Source: Brumimicrobium mesophilum (lineage in GTDB: Bacteria; Bacteroidota; Bacteroidia; Flavobacteriales_D; Crocinitomicaceae). From it: DNA of 53,505 nt. Both the position numbers and the translations under genes were made by a program. The stretch lies in NCBI RefSeq assembly GCF_003025005.1, contig NZ_PVSS01000019.1:1-53505 (forward strand). Reading direction: 5' to 3'. Positions 26,592-34,379 of the stretch are shown here, in pieces; the first letter of the stretch is position 1, and each line of letters begins with the position of its first letter. The notes beneath the pieces were generated by a model. The model was not told where the DNA came from. It made no database searches and saw only the letters and a list, made by a program, of their open reading frames with translations.

Positions 26592-26885
26592 AATTAATAA
26601 TTATAGGGATAAATGTACTTTAAATAAAATAAGGATAAACTTTAAAAGAAAGTAATAGTTAAAACAAGAATGTTAAAAAGGTAAATCCTTATCCGCTTGT
26701 TTAAGCTAAAAATATTTAGACGTAATAAGAATGAAAATTTTATCATTAAACTATTTTTTAGTGGGGGAAATCTAGTTTTGAAGGAGTGTTGTCAGGCATT
26801 CTAATTCTACGTTAAGGAGTCAAAAATTTCTTCGACATCTAATACGCAATTTGGTTTTGGACGCGCTTTATCTTTTTCTGAAGGT

Positions 26886-26942
26886 GGAGCGTGCTAGAAG
26901 TCGCTAATAATGGCGGAAGCTCCAGATCTTGCGGCGGAGATC
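26886..26942. other. GC-rich, possibly structured intergenic segment
   Basis: Within an AT-rich 570-bp gap (26592-27165) this segment is G+C rich and can fold. GGAGC (26886-26890) pairs with GCTCC (26919-26923) around an inner CGC/GCG hairpin. GATCT (26925-26929) pairs with AGATC (26938-26942). No known RNA family was recognised, and the rest of the gap shows no gene beyond a 41-codon frame at 26997. Confidence 0.3.
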
Positions 26943-26996
26943 ACCGACATTATCGACTTTTAGGAGTGGAGACAAGAACCGCAGCGAAGCAAGCTC

Positions 26997-27122
26997 ATGA
27001 AAACAATTGAAAAATATAAAAGGTTGAATAAAAAATATCAGGCGCTAGATCTTATTATTTCTTTTTGGAGCAATGCGAAAAAGAAAAGAGGTTATCCCTT
27101 GCGAAAATGGTTATTTGAATAG
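26997..27122 (+). CDS. Possible 41-residue small ORF
   Basis: ATG at 26997 to TAG at 27120-27122; the product is basic and aromatic (KTIEKYKRLNKKYQALDLI, SFWSNAKKKRGYPLRKWLFE). The same frame continues upstream of a TAG at ~26962 as MAEAPDLAAEITDIIDF. It may therefore be the tail of a decayed gene or chance. No ribosome binding site or promoter was seen. Confidence 0.25.
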   Translation: MKTIEKYKRLNKKYQALDLIISFWSNAKKKRGYPLRKWLFE

Positions 27123-27165
27123 CTATCATAGGTATAATTGGATAAAAATAATAGGTAAATAGTAT

Positions 27166-27555
27166 TTACGCTCCAATCACTCTTCGTAATTCTTCAATTG
27201 TACTTTCCCAATATAATTGAACTTCCTCTAATTCATCTTCTTCTGCAAAACTAGTTAAGTGAAGCACAACAGCTTTGGTCATTGGGTCAACTTTAAAACG
27301 AATTTCAACATAAGTGTCTAATCCCTCTTCTTCATCTTCCAGCCATCTGAATTTTATGAATTCATTTGTCTTTTTACTAATAAGTCTTGCTAACTCTTCA
27401 CTTCCATTCCAGTAAAATGTATAGATATCATCTTTGATATTAACATCATCTGCAAACCATTCACTTAAACCACTAGGTGTCATAACCATAGAGTTTAAAA
27501 CTTTTGAAGATGTTCTGAACAAATATTCTTGTTCAAACTTAATTTTTTCTGGCAT
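27166..27555 (-). CDS. START-like (SRPBCC) domain protein
   Basis: 129 residues. The pattern QEYLFRTSSKVLNSMVMTPS, GLSEWFADDVNIKDD, FKVDPMTKAVVLHLTSFAEE and a C-terminal helix WESTIEELRRVIG fits the Bacteroidota START-like family, related to AHSA1/SRPBCC hydrophobic-ligand folds. The function is not established; the cavity fold suggests lipid or small-ligand binding. It is transcribed divergently from the membrane methyltransferase gene at 27624, with 68 bp between the starts. Confidence 0.85.
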   Translation of the reverse strand: MPEKIKFEQEYLFRTSSKVLNSMVMTPSGLSEWFADDVNIKDDIYTFYWNGSEELARLISKKTNEFIKFRWLEDEEEGLDTYVEIRFKVDPMTKAVVLHLTSFAEEDELEEVQLYWESTIEELRRVIGA

Positions 27556-27623
27556 GTTGCAAATATTATTTATTTATTATCTTCACCGAAGATTATAATT
27601 TGCAATATACTAAAAACTTTTAA

Positions 27624-28373
27624 ATGGCACTGATACATTCACTCGAAAAGTCGGGTAATACCTTGTTTAAATATAGAGGTCAAATCCCTATAATTCTATT
27701 TATTTTAGCAATTCCTGTTGTATTTTTCACAGATTATGGCTGGATGGAATTGAATGAAAATTACTATTATATTTTACTCATTTTCGCGGCATTGATTTCA
27801 TTTCTAGGACAAGTGATTCGTGCGGTTGCAATTGGTACTTCAAATAAAAACACTTCAGGTAGAAATACGAAAGAACAAGTTGCAGAAGCTTTGAATACCA
27901 AAGGGATTTATTCTACTATGCGTCATCCTTTATATGTAGGAAACTACTTTATGTGGATTGGAATTGTGATTTTTACAGCTAACATTTGGTTTGTTGTTTT
28001 GGTTTCTTTGGCATTTTGGTTGTATTATGAAAGAATAATGTTTGCTGAAGAACGCTTCTTAGAACGTAAATTCGGTGAAGAATACCTAACTTGGAGTTTA
28101 AAAGTGCCTGCTTTTTGGCCTTCTTATAAAAACTACATTAAATCTCCAATCTCATTTTCTATGAAAACAATTTTAAGAAGAGAATATTCTGGAGTATCTG
28201 CAACCATCATAGGTTTCTTGTTTGTAGACATTTTACGTAACTATATTATGGAAGATGCATTTATTTTTCATACTTATTACATAATTGTTTTAGCGATCGC
28301 GTTATTTATCTCGCTGTTTTTAAGAACATTAAAACATCACACTAAAATTTTATTTGAGGAAGACCGTTCATAG
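27624..28373 (+). CDS. Isoprenylcysteine/phospholipid-type membrane methyltransferase, LmtA-like
   Basis: 249 residues with five to six membrane helices. The methyltransferase core is STMRHPLYVGNYFMWIGI (RHPxY motif) and FAEERFLERKFGEEYLTW (EE...F...Y), the SAM-binding signature of the ICMT/PEMT family. In Bacteroidota and spirochaetes this subgroup includes lipid A 1-phosphate methyltransferases (LmtA), and the neighbouring START-like gene is compatible with a lipid role. The exact substrate is inferred, not shown. Confidence 0.8.
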   Translation: MALIHSLEKSGNTLFKYRGQIPIILFILAIPVVFFTDYGWMELNENYYYILLIFAALISFLGQVIRAVAIGTSNKNTSGRNTKEQVAEALNTKGIYSTMRHPLYVGNYFMWIGIVIFTANIWFVVLVSLAFWLYYERIMFAEERFLERKFGEEYLTWSLKVPAFWPSYKNYIKSPISFSMKTILRREYSGVSATIIGFLFVDILRNYIMEDAFIFHTYYIIVLAIALFISLFLRTLKHHTKILFEEDRS

Positions 28374-28375
28374 TC

Positions 28376-28405
28376 TTTGAAATTAAAAAAAAGCTATTAT
28401 CTTTG
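28376..28405 (+). promoter_or_regulatory. Promoter of the tRNA gene
   Basis: TTTG (28376-28379) and TATCTTTG (28398-28405) with an 18-nt spacer, about 42 nt before the tRNA 5' end. It overlaps the stop region of the methyltransferase gene. Confidence 0.7.
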
Positions 28406-28446
28406 CACTCGCAATAACAAATAAGGTTATTGATTTTAGATAATAT

Positions 28447-28520
28447 GGCGAGGTAGCTCAGTTGGTTAGAGCGCAGGATTCATAACCCTGAGGTCGGGAG
28501 TTCAAATCTCCCTCTCGCTA
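28447..28520 (+). tRNA. tRNA with CAT anticodon (elongator Met, or Ile2)
   Basis: 74 nt fold as a cloverleaf: acceptor GGCGAGG/TCTCGCT (two G-T pairs), D-arm GCTC/GAGC, anticodon loop TTCATAA on stem CAGGA/CCCTG (one A-C at the loop end), T-arm GGGAG-TTCAAAT-CTCCC, discriminator A. CCA is not encoded. The anticodon CAT with this non-initiator acceptor indicates elongator Met; Ile2 (lysidine modified) cannot be excluded by eye. Confidence 0.92.
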
Positions 28521-28529
28521 CAGTAAAGA

Positions 28530-28558
28530 AACCGTTTGGAAACAAACGGTTTTTTTTG
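28530..28558 (+). terminator. Terminator of the tRNA gene
   Basis: A 9-bp stem AACCGTTTG/CAAACGGTT (28530-28538, 28543-28551) with GAAA loop and a T-tract to 28558, 10 nt after the tRNA. Confidence 0.9.
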
Positions 28559-28657
28559 TTTATATAGTTTTATTAATTGGATTAATAAAAAATAAGCTCC
28601 TGCACTCGCAGATTATCTTTTTTTCACCTTTAAGCCGAAATTCCTAGATAGCACCTT

Positions 28658-28683
28658 AAAAAAAAGAGCACCTTTCGATGCTC
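28658..28683 (-). terminator. Terminator of the fabG / small ORF unit
   Basis: On the minus strand GAGCATC-GAAA-GGTGCTC (28683 to 28666) is followed by an eight-T tract (28665-28658). It lies 8 nt after the stop of the 49-residue gene. Confidence 0.85.
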
Positions 28684-28690
28684 CTTTTAT

Positions 28691-28840
28691 TTAGTTTAAA
28701 TGAATCATTAAAGATTCTTGTTTTGTTTTTTTGACTTCTAGACTCTTCGAATAGTTGAGTAAAAACTGAAGTGTTGTTTGCGATGGTCCTTTTTTATCCT
28801 CCACCATCTCCGGAGCTGTTTTGGTGTAACTATTCATCAT
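28691..28840 (-). CDS. Conserved-looking 49-residue small protein
   Basis: ATG at 28840 to TAA at 28691-28693. The product starts MMNSYTKTAPEMVEDKK and continues with the block LQFLLNYSKSLEV and an ending MIHLN. I recall similar 45-60 residue hypothetical proteins in flavobacteria, with the NYSKSLEV core and a terminal LN; this is memory, not a search. It is predicted soluble with one helix. It lies 69 bp after the fabG stop on the same strand and directly before a good terminator, which supports real expression as the last gene of that transcript. Function unknown. Confidence 0.65.
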   Translation of the reverse strand: MMNSYTKTAPEMVEDKKGPSQTTLQFLLNYSKSLEVKKTKQESLMIHLN

Positions 28841-28909
28841 ACGCGTAATTATTTGGTTCAGAGTATAAACGCACTAATTTATCGTTTATTACATGTCACC
28901 AAAAAAATA

Positions 28910-29656
28910 TTACATCTGCATTCCTCCACACACATTAATGGTTTGTCCGGTTACATAAGTTGACATGTCAGAACCTAAGAAAACTACTGCATTTGCAACA
29001 TCTTCAGGAGATCCACCTCTTTTTAATGGAATAGCATTTCTCCATTGTTCTACCACTTTAGGATCCAATACATCCGTCATTTCTGTTTCAATAAATCCTG
29101 GCGCTATTGCGTTACATCGAATACTTCTTGATCCTAATTCTTGAGCTACAGATTTTGTAAATCCTATCATTCCTGCTTTCGAAGCTGCATAATTCGCTTG
29201 TCCAGCATTTCCTGAAACTCCAACTACAGAAGACATATTGATAATGGAACCTTTTCTTGCTTTCAACATAGGACGTTGCACAGCTTTTGTTAAGTTAAAC
29301 GCTGATTTTAAATTGGTATTGATTACCTCATCCCACATCTCTTCCGTCATTCGCATCAATAAATTATCACGCGTTATTCCAGCATTGTTTACTAAAACAT
29401 CAATTGTTCCGAATTCTTTCATCACATCATCAACCAAAGTTTGAGCAGCATCAAAATTAGAAGCATTCGATTTGAATCCTTTAACTTCTCCACCATTTTT
29501 AGTTAATTCTTTAATCAAAGCATTTGCTTTTTCTTCTGAAGACAAATAAGTGAAAGCAACTTTCGCTCCTTCTGCAACACATTTTTCAGCGATTGCTTTT
29601 CCAATTCCTCTTGAGGCTCCTGTAATTAAAACTACTTTATCTTGTAATAACTTCAT
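28910..29656 (-). CDS. fabG: FabG, 3-oxoacyl-[acyl-carrier-protein] reductase
   Basis: 248 residues, a short-chain dehydrogenase/reductase. Cofactor motif ITGASRGIGKAIAEKC (11-26), NNAGITRDNLLMRM, catalytic Ser in MSSVVGVSGNAGQ and YAASKAGMIGF (Tyr and Lys), and the C-terminal ending VTGQTINVCGGMQM typical of FabG. It reduces 3-oxoacyl-ACP with NADPH in fatty acid synthesis. A -7 box TATATTTG lies at 29679-29686. It is probably co-transcribed with the downstream 49-residue gene. Confidence 0.93.
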   Translation of the reverse strand: MKLLQDKVVLITGASRGIGKAIAEKCVAEGAKVAFTYLSSEEKANALIKELTKNGGEVKGFKSNASNFDAAQTLVDDVMKEFGTIDVLVNNAGITRDNLLMRMTEEMWDEVINTNLKSAFNLTKAVQRPMLKARKGSIINMSSVVGVSGNAGQANYAASKAGMIGFTKSVAQELGSRSIRCNAIAPGFIETEMTDVLDPKVVEQWRNAIPLKRGGSPEDVANAVVFLGSDMSTYVTGQTINVCGGMQM

Positions 29657-29678
29657 TTCTGTATTTTTCTATTTCTAA

Positions 29679-29686
29679 CAAATATA
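29679..29686 (-). promoter_or_regulatory. -7 box of fabG
   Basis: TATATTTG on the minus strand, 22 nt before the fabG ATG. No clear -33 TTTG was seen. Confidence 0.45.
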
Positions 29687-29758
29687 ATGTTCTCTACTAT
29701 TTCTTAGGACATTTTAAAAGATAATTTCGAAAGTGTCCTGCTTCTGAAATTCAGACTT

Positions 29759-30799
29759 TTAAAGTCCTGTTAAAAATGCCATTGTATCAACGCCATCTGC
29801 GTAATCATCCAATGCTGGGGATTGAGCAGCTCCAAAAGGAATAAAATCTTGCCCAACTATCGCTTGAATTTTATCTTCATGCTCTTTTAAATATGCATTC
29901 ATTTCATCTTCTGAATCATAGAAATGATAGTGTAAAACAGCTACTGGCGCAAACAATTCTTTAATTTCTCTTGTCAACACAAAACCATTCTCAATGATCT
30001 TTTCTTGATTCATTAAATAAACAGCTTTGTAATAATCGTAGTTATTGCAATACTTATGATGGTTGATAACCTCTCCATAACCTACAATAGCACCGAAAAT
30101 ATTATCCAAATCATATCCTTTAGGTAAAAGTAAATGCGATACATTTCTACATCCCATTCCATAATAAGTGAAAATATCCTTACCCAATTCTTTTAATTCT
30201 TCAGGTGATTCTTTTCCATTAATCACAGCAACGGATGTTCTGTTCTTACGAATAATACAAGGCAAATGTCCAAAGTACTTTTCGAAATAGCGAGCGGTAT
30301 TATCACTTCCTGTTGCTATAACTGCTTCTGCATCATTTAATTTATTCACTAAAGCAATTTGAGATGCTAATTCGGGTTGAAGCGCGATCAATATTTCTAA
30401 CAACATTGGAATTAAAATCTTGTCGTCGCTTGACAATTTGATACTTGCCTTATTGCCTGAAAACACAGTAGATAATATATCATGAAACCCTACTAAAGGA
30501 AGATTTCCTGCTAAAATCAGACCAACAGATTTCGGATTTTCTACAATTGGATATTTTTCCAACCAATTCGTCAAATTTTCTTCAGATAAACTCTCTCCTA
30601 TTGCAGTAAAACTTTCTTTCACTGATTCTTTTGAAAACCAACCATTATGAGTTTTTGCACCTACAATAGAACTTTGCATTCTATCATAGAATTCACCTGC
30701 TACAAATGGGTTGAAATCTTCTTTTTCAGCTCCATTACCCCATTTCTTCATGCTATCTCCTAAAATCGAAAATGTCTTGATTGTTTTTAATCTATCCAT
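29759..30799 (-). CDS. Acyl-CoA reductase, LuxC-like (aldehyde dehydrogenase fold)
   Basis: 346 residues from the ATG at 30799 (DRLKTIKTFSILGDSMKKWG). An in-frame ATG at 30847 would add 16 residues overlapping the divergent promoter and is less likely. Signs of the LuxC/acyl-CoA reductase family: VGLILAGNLPLVGFHDILS, AVIATGSDNTARYFEKYFG, IRKNRTSVAVINGKE, and the candidate nucleophile Cys in YYGMGCRNVSHLLLP. It would reduce acyl-CoA to aldehyde with NADPH. It is divergent from a ferredoxin gene (about 100 bp between starts), an arrangement suggesting shared control, though a direct electron link is unproven. Confidence 0.85.
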   Translation of the reverse strand: MDRLKTIKTFSILGDSMKKWGNGAEKEDFNPFVAGEFYDRMQSSIVGAKTHNGWFSKESVKESFTAIGESLSEENLTNWLEKYPIVENPKSVGLILAGNLPLVGFHDILSTVFSGNKASIKLSSDDKILIPMLLEILIALQPELASQIALVNKLNDAEAVIATGSDNTARYFEKYFGHLPCIIRKNRTSVAVINGKESPEELKELGKDIFTYYGMGCRNVSHLLLPKGYDLDNIFGAIVGYGEVINHHKYCNNYDYYKAVYLMNQEKIIENGFVLTREIKELFAPVAVLHYHFYDSEDEMNAYLKEHEDKIQAIVGQDFIPFGAAQSPALDDYADGVDTMAFLTGL

Positions 30800-30855
30800 G
30801 TGTTTTTCAATAAAATTTAAGTTCAATAAAACAAAACTCCTTGTCAAAGGTTTAT

Positions 30856-30863
30856 TATATTTG
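30856..30863 (+). promoter_or_regulatory. -7 box of the ferredoxin gene
   Basis: TATATTTG matches TAnnTTTG and ends 35 nt before the ferredoxin ATG. The -33 element is unclear. Confidence 0.5.
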
Positions 30864-30898
30864 CAAATGTATTGAAGTAACGCTTAAAAAGTAGTAAA

Positions 30899-31246
30899 AT
30901 GGCAATAATAATTACGGATGAATGTATCAATTGCGGTGCATGCGAGCCAGAATGTCCGAATAATGCGATATATGAAGGAGGTGCAGAATGGTCTTGGGCC
31001 GATGGTACCACTTTAAAAGGAATGATTACAACCCTTAATGGGAATGAAGTTAGTGCAGAAGAAGAAAATGAAGCTGTTGACATGGATGTTTATTACATCG
31101 TAACAGATAAATGTACAGAATGTGAAGGTTTTCACGATGAACCACAATGTGCTGCCGTTTGTCCTGTTGATTGTTGTGTAGATGATCCTGATTTCCCTGA
31201 AACTGAGGAAGAATTATTGAAGAAAAAAGATTTTATGCACCTATAG
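30899..31246 (+). CDS. 2[4Fe-4S] ferredoxin, YfhL-like
   Basis: 115 residues with two cluster-binding motifs: [16 protein letters not shown] (CxxCxxCxxxCP, residues ~10-25) and [20 protein letters not shown] (CxxC x8 C xxx CP, ~70-90), the second with the extended spacing of Alvin/YfhL-type ferredoxins. An acidic insertion between the motifs ([15 protein letters not shown]) is larger than in the E. coli protein. It is a low-potential soluble electron carrier with unknown partner. It has its own -7 box and terminator. Confidence 0.9.
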   Translation: MAIIITDECINCGACEPECPNNAIYEGGAEWSWADGTTLKGMITTLNGNEVSAEEENEAVDMDVYYIVTDKCTECEGFHDEPQCAAVCPVDCCVDDPDFPETEEELLKKKDFMHL

Positions 31247-31269
31247 TATAAAGTATAATAAAAAAATTG

Positions 31270-31303
31270 AAGGGATAAGCTGAATTGGTTTATCCCTTTT
31301 TTT
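31270..31303 (+). terminator. Terminator of the ferredoxin gene
   Basis: AAGGGATAA (31270-31278) pairs with TTATCCCTT (31290-31298), followed by a T-tract to 31303. Confidence 0.85.
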
Positions 31304-31459
31304 ATACACTAAAAAATTTAGGAATTTAAGGATTAAAAGGTTGAAGAATAGAAAAAGGAAACCCAAAGAATTCAATAATAAACAGCACTTATTTAAACTA
31401 GAGTCAAATTATACCAATGAAAATTATTATTTTCGTTGTTGAGCCCCAAATTCTGCTGA

Positions 31460-33154
31460 GTGGAAAGATTTATAAATATTTTAGTTATTGACAATGACCC
31501 AACAAATGTAAAAAGTTTAAGAACTATGTTACTGGGAGGAGGAAATAACCTAGTATTCTGTGAGGATGAAGCATCTGCATTACCTATTTTAGAAAAACGT
31601 AAAGTTGGAATTATTCTAATTAATATTCAGAGTAAATCTGTAAATGGTTTTGAATTATTGCAAAGACTCAAATCTAACCCAAACTCAAAGGAAGCATATA
31701 AAATTGTAATTAGTGATAGCACTTATAGTGGCGCCCGGTTAGTGAAGGGATTTAAAGAGGGCGCTGTGGATTACATTTCAAGTCCGTTCAATAAAAACTT
31801 GGTTAAAGCAAAAATTGAGGTTTTTAAAAGCCTATACTTTAAAGACTTAAGAATTAGTCAATTATTAGAAAATATATTCCCTCAAACTATACTTCAAGAC
31901 TTAAGATCAGTTGGAAAATTCTCACCTAAAAGAGTGGAACAAGGTGTAGTTTTATTTACTGATTTTATTGCGTTCACAAGGTCTGCTAAGATTTTGAAAC
32001 CTATGAAATTACTGCAAGAACTTGAAAGCTACTTCAATAAGTTTGATGAGATTATTGAAAGATATAATTTAGAGAAAATTAAAACTATCGGAGATGCATA
32101 TATGGCATTAGCTGGTGTTACAGAGGTGAATAACAATCCAGCAATCCGCGCTACCCTCGCTGCTTTGGAGATTCGAAATTACGTTCTCAATCGAAAACAA
32201 CTTGCAATTGCAATCAACGAATCGTATTGGGACATTCGAATTGGTCTTCATATTGGACCTTTAGTTGCCGGGATGATAGGTTCAAAAAAAATTAGCTTTG
32301 ATGTTTGGGGTGACAGTGTGAATATCGCCGCAAGAGCTGAACAAAATTCTGTAGAAAACAGTATCACAGTTACAGATGCGGTGGTAGACCATATTCAAGA
32401 TTACTTTGAGGTTATACACCGTGGAGAAATAAAACTTAAATACGGTAGTCAAGCGGATATGTTTTTTGTTGAAAAATTAAAAATGGACCATTCACTTTTC
32501 AACGAAGGAAAACTTCCAAGCAGAGAGTTGAGGATTTCATGTGATCTTCCACCAATGGACTTCGAATTTGCTAGACGATTTATCATTAATAAACTCAAAT
32601 CATCACTTCCTGAAGAACTTGATTACCACAGTATAAAACACACCTTAAATGTTGAAAAATCAGCAATACGAATTGCAAAACTAGAAGGGGTTACTGGAGA
32701 AGACTTAACAATTTTGAGAACTGCTGTTTTATTCCACGATGCTGGATTTATCTTGCGCTATTCAAAGAATGAAGAATTCGGAATAAAAATGGCAGAAACT
32801 GAATTGATAAAATTTGGATACTGCCAAGATCAAATAAAATTAGTCAGTGACATAATATCATCAACCAGAAAAGAAAGCACCCCTGAAACTTTACTTGAAA
32901 TGATTATGTGTGATGCAGACCATGATTACCTGGGAAGAGCAGATTATCACAATGTTGCTAAAACTTTAAGAAATGAATTGGCGAATTATGATATGCCTAT
33001 GACAGATTTAGAATGGATTGATTTTCAAATACAGTACCTAGATAACGTGCATGTTTATTATACTCAAACCTCTAAAAACATTAGAGAACGTGGGAAGAAA
33101 GCACGTATCCTTGAATTAAAAGGAATGAGGGCTAAACTAATTGTTCAGACTTAA
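31460..33154 (+). CDS. Pseudo-receiver / class III adenylate cyclase / HD-domain protein
   Basis: 564 residues in three parts. Receiver-like domain, 5-122: the acidic pair IDNDP is kept, but the phospho-acceptor position is Asn55 (ILINIQ) and the conserved KP lysine is Ser108 (YISSPF), so classical phosphorylation is unlikely. Class III cyclase, ~160-330: metal Asp168 (FTDFIAFT) and Asp212 (KTIGDAYM), purine-selecting Lys208 and Asp281 (SFDVWGDSVNIAAR), transition-state Asn288 and Arg292. The K/D pair points to ATP, hence cAMP. HD phosphohydrolase-like domain, ~385-500: H390/H394, HD 426-427, D486. The ending overlaps bshA by 23 bp on the opposite strand. The signal input and cAMP receptor are unknown. 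Confidence 0.9.
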   Translation: MERFINILVIDNDPTNVKSLRTMLLGGGNNLVFCEDEASALPILEKRKVGIILINIQSKSVNGFELLQRLKSNPNSKEAYKIVISDSTYSGARLVKGFKEGAVDYISSPFNKNLVKAKIEVFKSLYFKDLRISQLLENIFPQTILQDLRSVGKFSPKRVEQGVVLFTDFIAFTRSAKILKPMKLLQELESYFNKFDEIIERYNLEKIKTIGDAYMALAGVTEVNNNPAIRATLAALEIRNYVLNRKQLAIAINESYWDIRIGLHIGPLVAGMIGSKKISFDVWGDSVNIAARAEQNSVENSITVTDAVVDHIQDYFEVIHRGEIKLKYGSQADMFFVEKLKMDHSLFNEGKLPSRELRISCDLPPMDFEFARRFIINKLKSSLPEELDYHSIKHTLNVEKSAIRIAKLEGVTGEDLTILRTAVLFHDAGFILRYSKNEEFGIKMAETELIKFGYCQDQIKLVSDIISSTRKESTPETLLEMIMCDADHDYLGRADYHNVAKTLRNELANYDMPMTDLEWIDFQIQYLDNVHVYYTQTSKNIRERGKKARILELKGMRAKLIVQT

Positions 33155-34280
33155 ATTTTTCTAAAACCTCATTATATAGTTCTTCGTACTGTGGCAAAAT
33201 AGCTTGCAAACTAAATTTCAATGCTTGTTCTTTCGCTTGTAGTTTAAATTGATTCAAAACTTCCTCATTTTCTAAAATACGAATCCCATTTTTGGCCATT
33301 TCATCAACATCCCCAACATTAGATAAAAATCCAGAATACCCTTCTTTATTTACCTCTGGAATTCCACCAGTATTTGAGGAAATAACTGGAACACCAACTG
33401 ACATTGCCTCCAAAGCAGCTAATCCAAAACTTTCTGTTTGAGAAGGCAATAAGAATAAATCTGCAACACTCATTAAATTGGCCGCATCTCTAATTTTACC
33501 TACCATCATCACCCGATCGCATGTTCCTAATTCCCTACATAGCAATTCAACATTATGTCTTTCTGGACCATCTCCAATCAATAATAATCTTGACTTAACT
33601 GATTTATTTATTTTATGAAAAACATGAACTACATCTTCCACCCTTTTTACTTTTCTGAAGTTTGAAACGTGGCAAATAATTTTTTCATCATCATTTGCAT
33701 ATTTTCGTCTTCTTTCTAAATCTTGAGCAATCGGATCGTCAATGAATTCATTAATGAAATTAGAAATCACTTTGATATCACGTTGTGTATCAAAATGTTC
33801 ATACGTATCTCGTTTTAAACTTTCTGAAACAGCAGTCACTGCATTTGATTGATTTAAACAAAAAGTAATTACCGGTTCGAAGGATTTATCCTTACCCACA
33901 AGCGTGATATCTGTACCGTGTAAAGTTGTAATAAAAGGAATATTTACTCCTCTTGTTTTTAAAATCTGTTGTGCCATGAAAGCAGCAGAAGCATGTGGAA
34001 TAGCATAGTGCACATGCAGTAAGTCCAAACCTTCATTCTCAACAACATCTACCATCTTACTGGCCAATTCTGTTTCATAAGGTTGAAACTCAAAAAGAGG
34101 ATAGTTACTCACCACTACTTCATGATAAAAGATATTATCACGGAAAGAACTTAATCTTACAGGTTGTGAATAGGTGATAAAATGTATTTTGTGACCTTTC
34201 TCAGCCAAAGCTTTCCCTAATTCTGTTGCTACTACTCCACTTCCACCAAATGTCGGGTACAATACAATTCCTATCTTCAT
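33132..34280 (-). CDS. bshA: BshA, N-acetyl-alpha-D-glucosaminyl L-malate synthase
   Basis: 382 residues, GT4-family glycosyltransferase (GT-B fold). The N-terminus IGIVLYPTFGGSGVVATELG and the segment HVHYAIPHASAAFMAQQIL are characteristic of BshA. The donor-site region DLFLLPSQTESFGLAALEAM holds the EX7E motif. It makes GlcNAc-malate from UDP-GlcNAc and L-malate, the first step in bacillithiol synthesis; bshB/bshC are not in this window. Its 3' end overlaps the convergent cyclase gene by 23 bp. Confidence 0.93.
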   Translation of the reverse strand: MKIGIVLYPTFGGSGVVATELGKALAEKGHKIHFITYSQPVRLSSFRDNIFYHEVVVSNYPLFEFQPYETELASKMVDVVENEGLDLLHVHYAIPHASAAFMAQQILKTRGVNIPFITTLHGTDITLVGKDKSFEPVITFCLNQSNAVTAVSESLKRDTYEHFDTQRDIKVISNFINEFIDDPIAQDLERRRKYANDDEKIICHVSNFRKVKRVEDVVHVFHKINKSVKSRLLLIGDGPERHNVELLCRELGTCDRVMMVGKIRDAANLMSVADLFLLPSQTESFGLAALEAMSVGVPVISSNTGGIPEVNKEGYSGFLSNVGDVDEMAKNGIRILENEEVLNQFKLQAKEQALKFSLQAILPQYEELYNEVLEKFKSEQLV

Positions 34281-34379
34281 TTTTCTTTTATTATTTCAAA
34301 CAATACTGTTTGAGGTAAAACCTAACCTATAAACACCAATATTCAAGAGATGTTTTACTTTCTTGTAAAAAAAATCAAG

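Noticed and set aside
28447-28560. tRNA as an integration site of a mobile island
   Set aside because: There is no integrase, no direct repeat of the tRNA 3' end and no accessory genes beside it.
29759-31246. Acyl-CoA reductase and ferredoxin as a novel electron pathway
   Set aside because: They are merely divergent neighbours, both common in Bacteroidota; the sequence gives no evidence of interaction.
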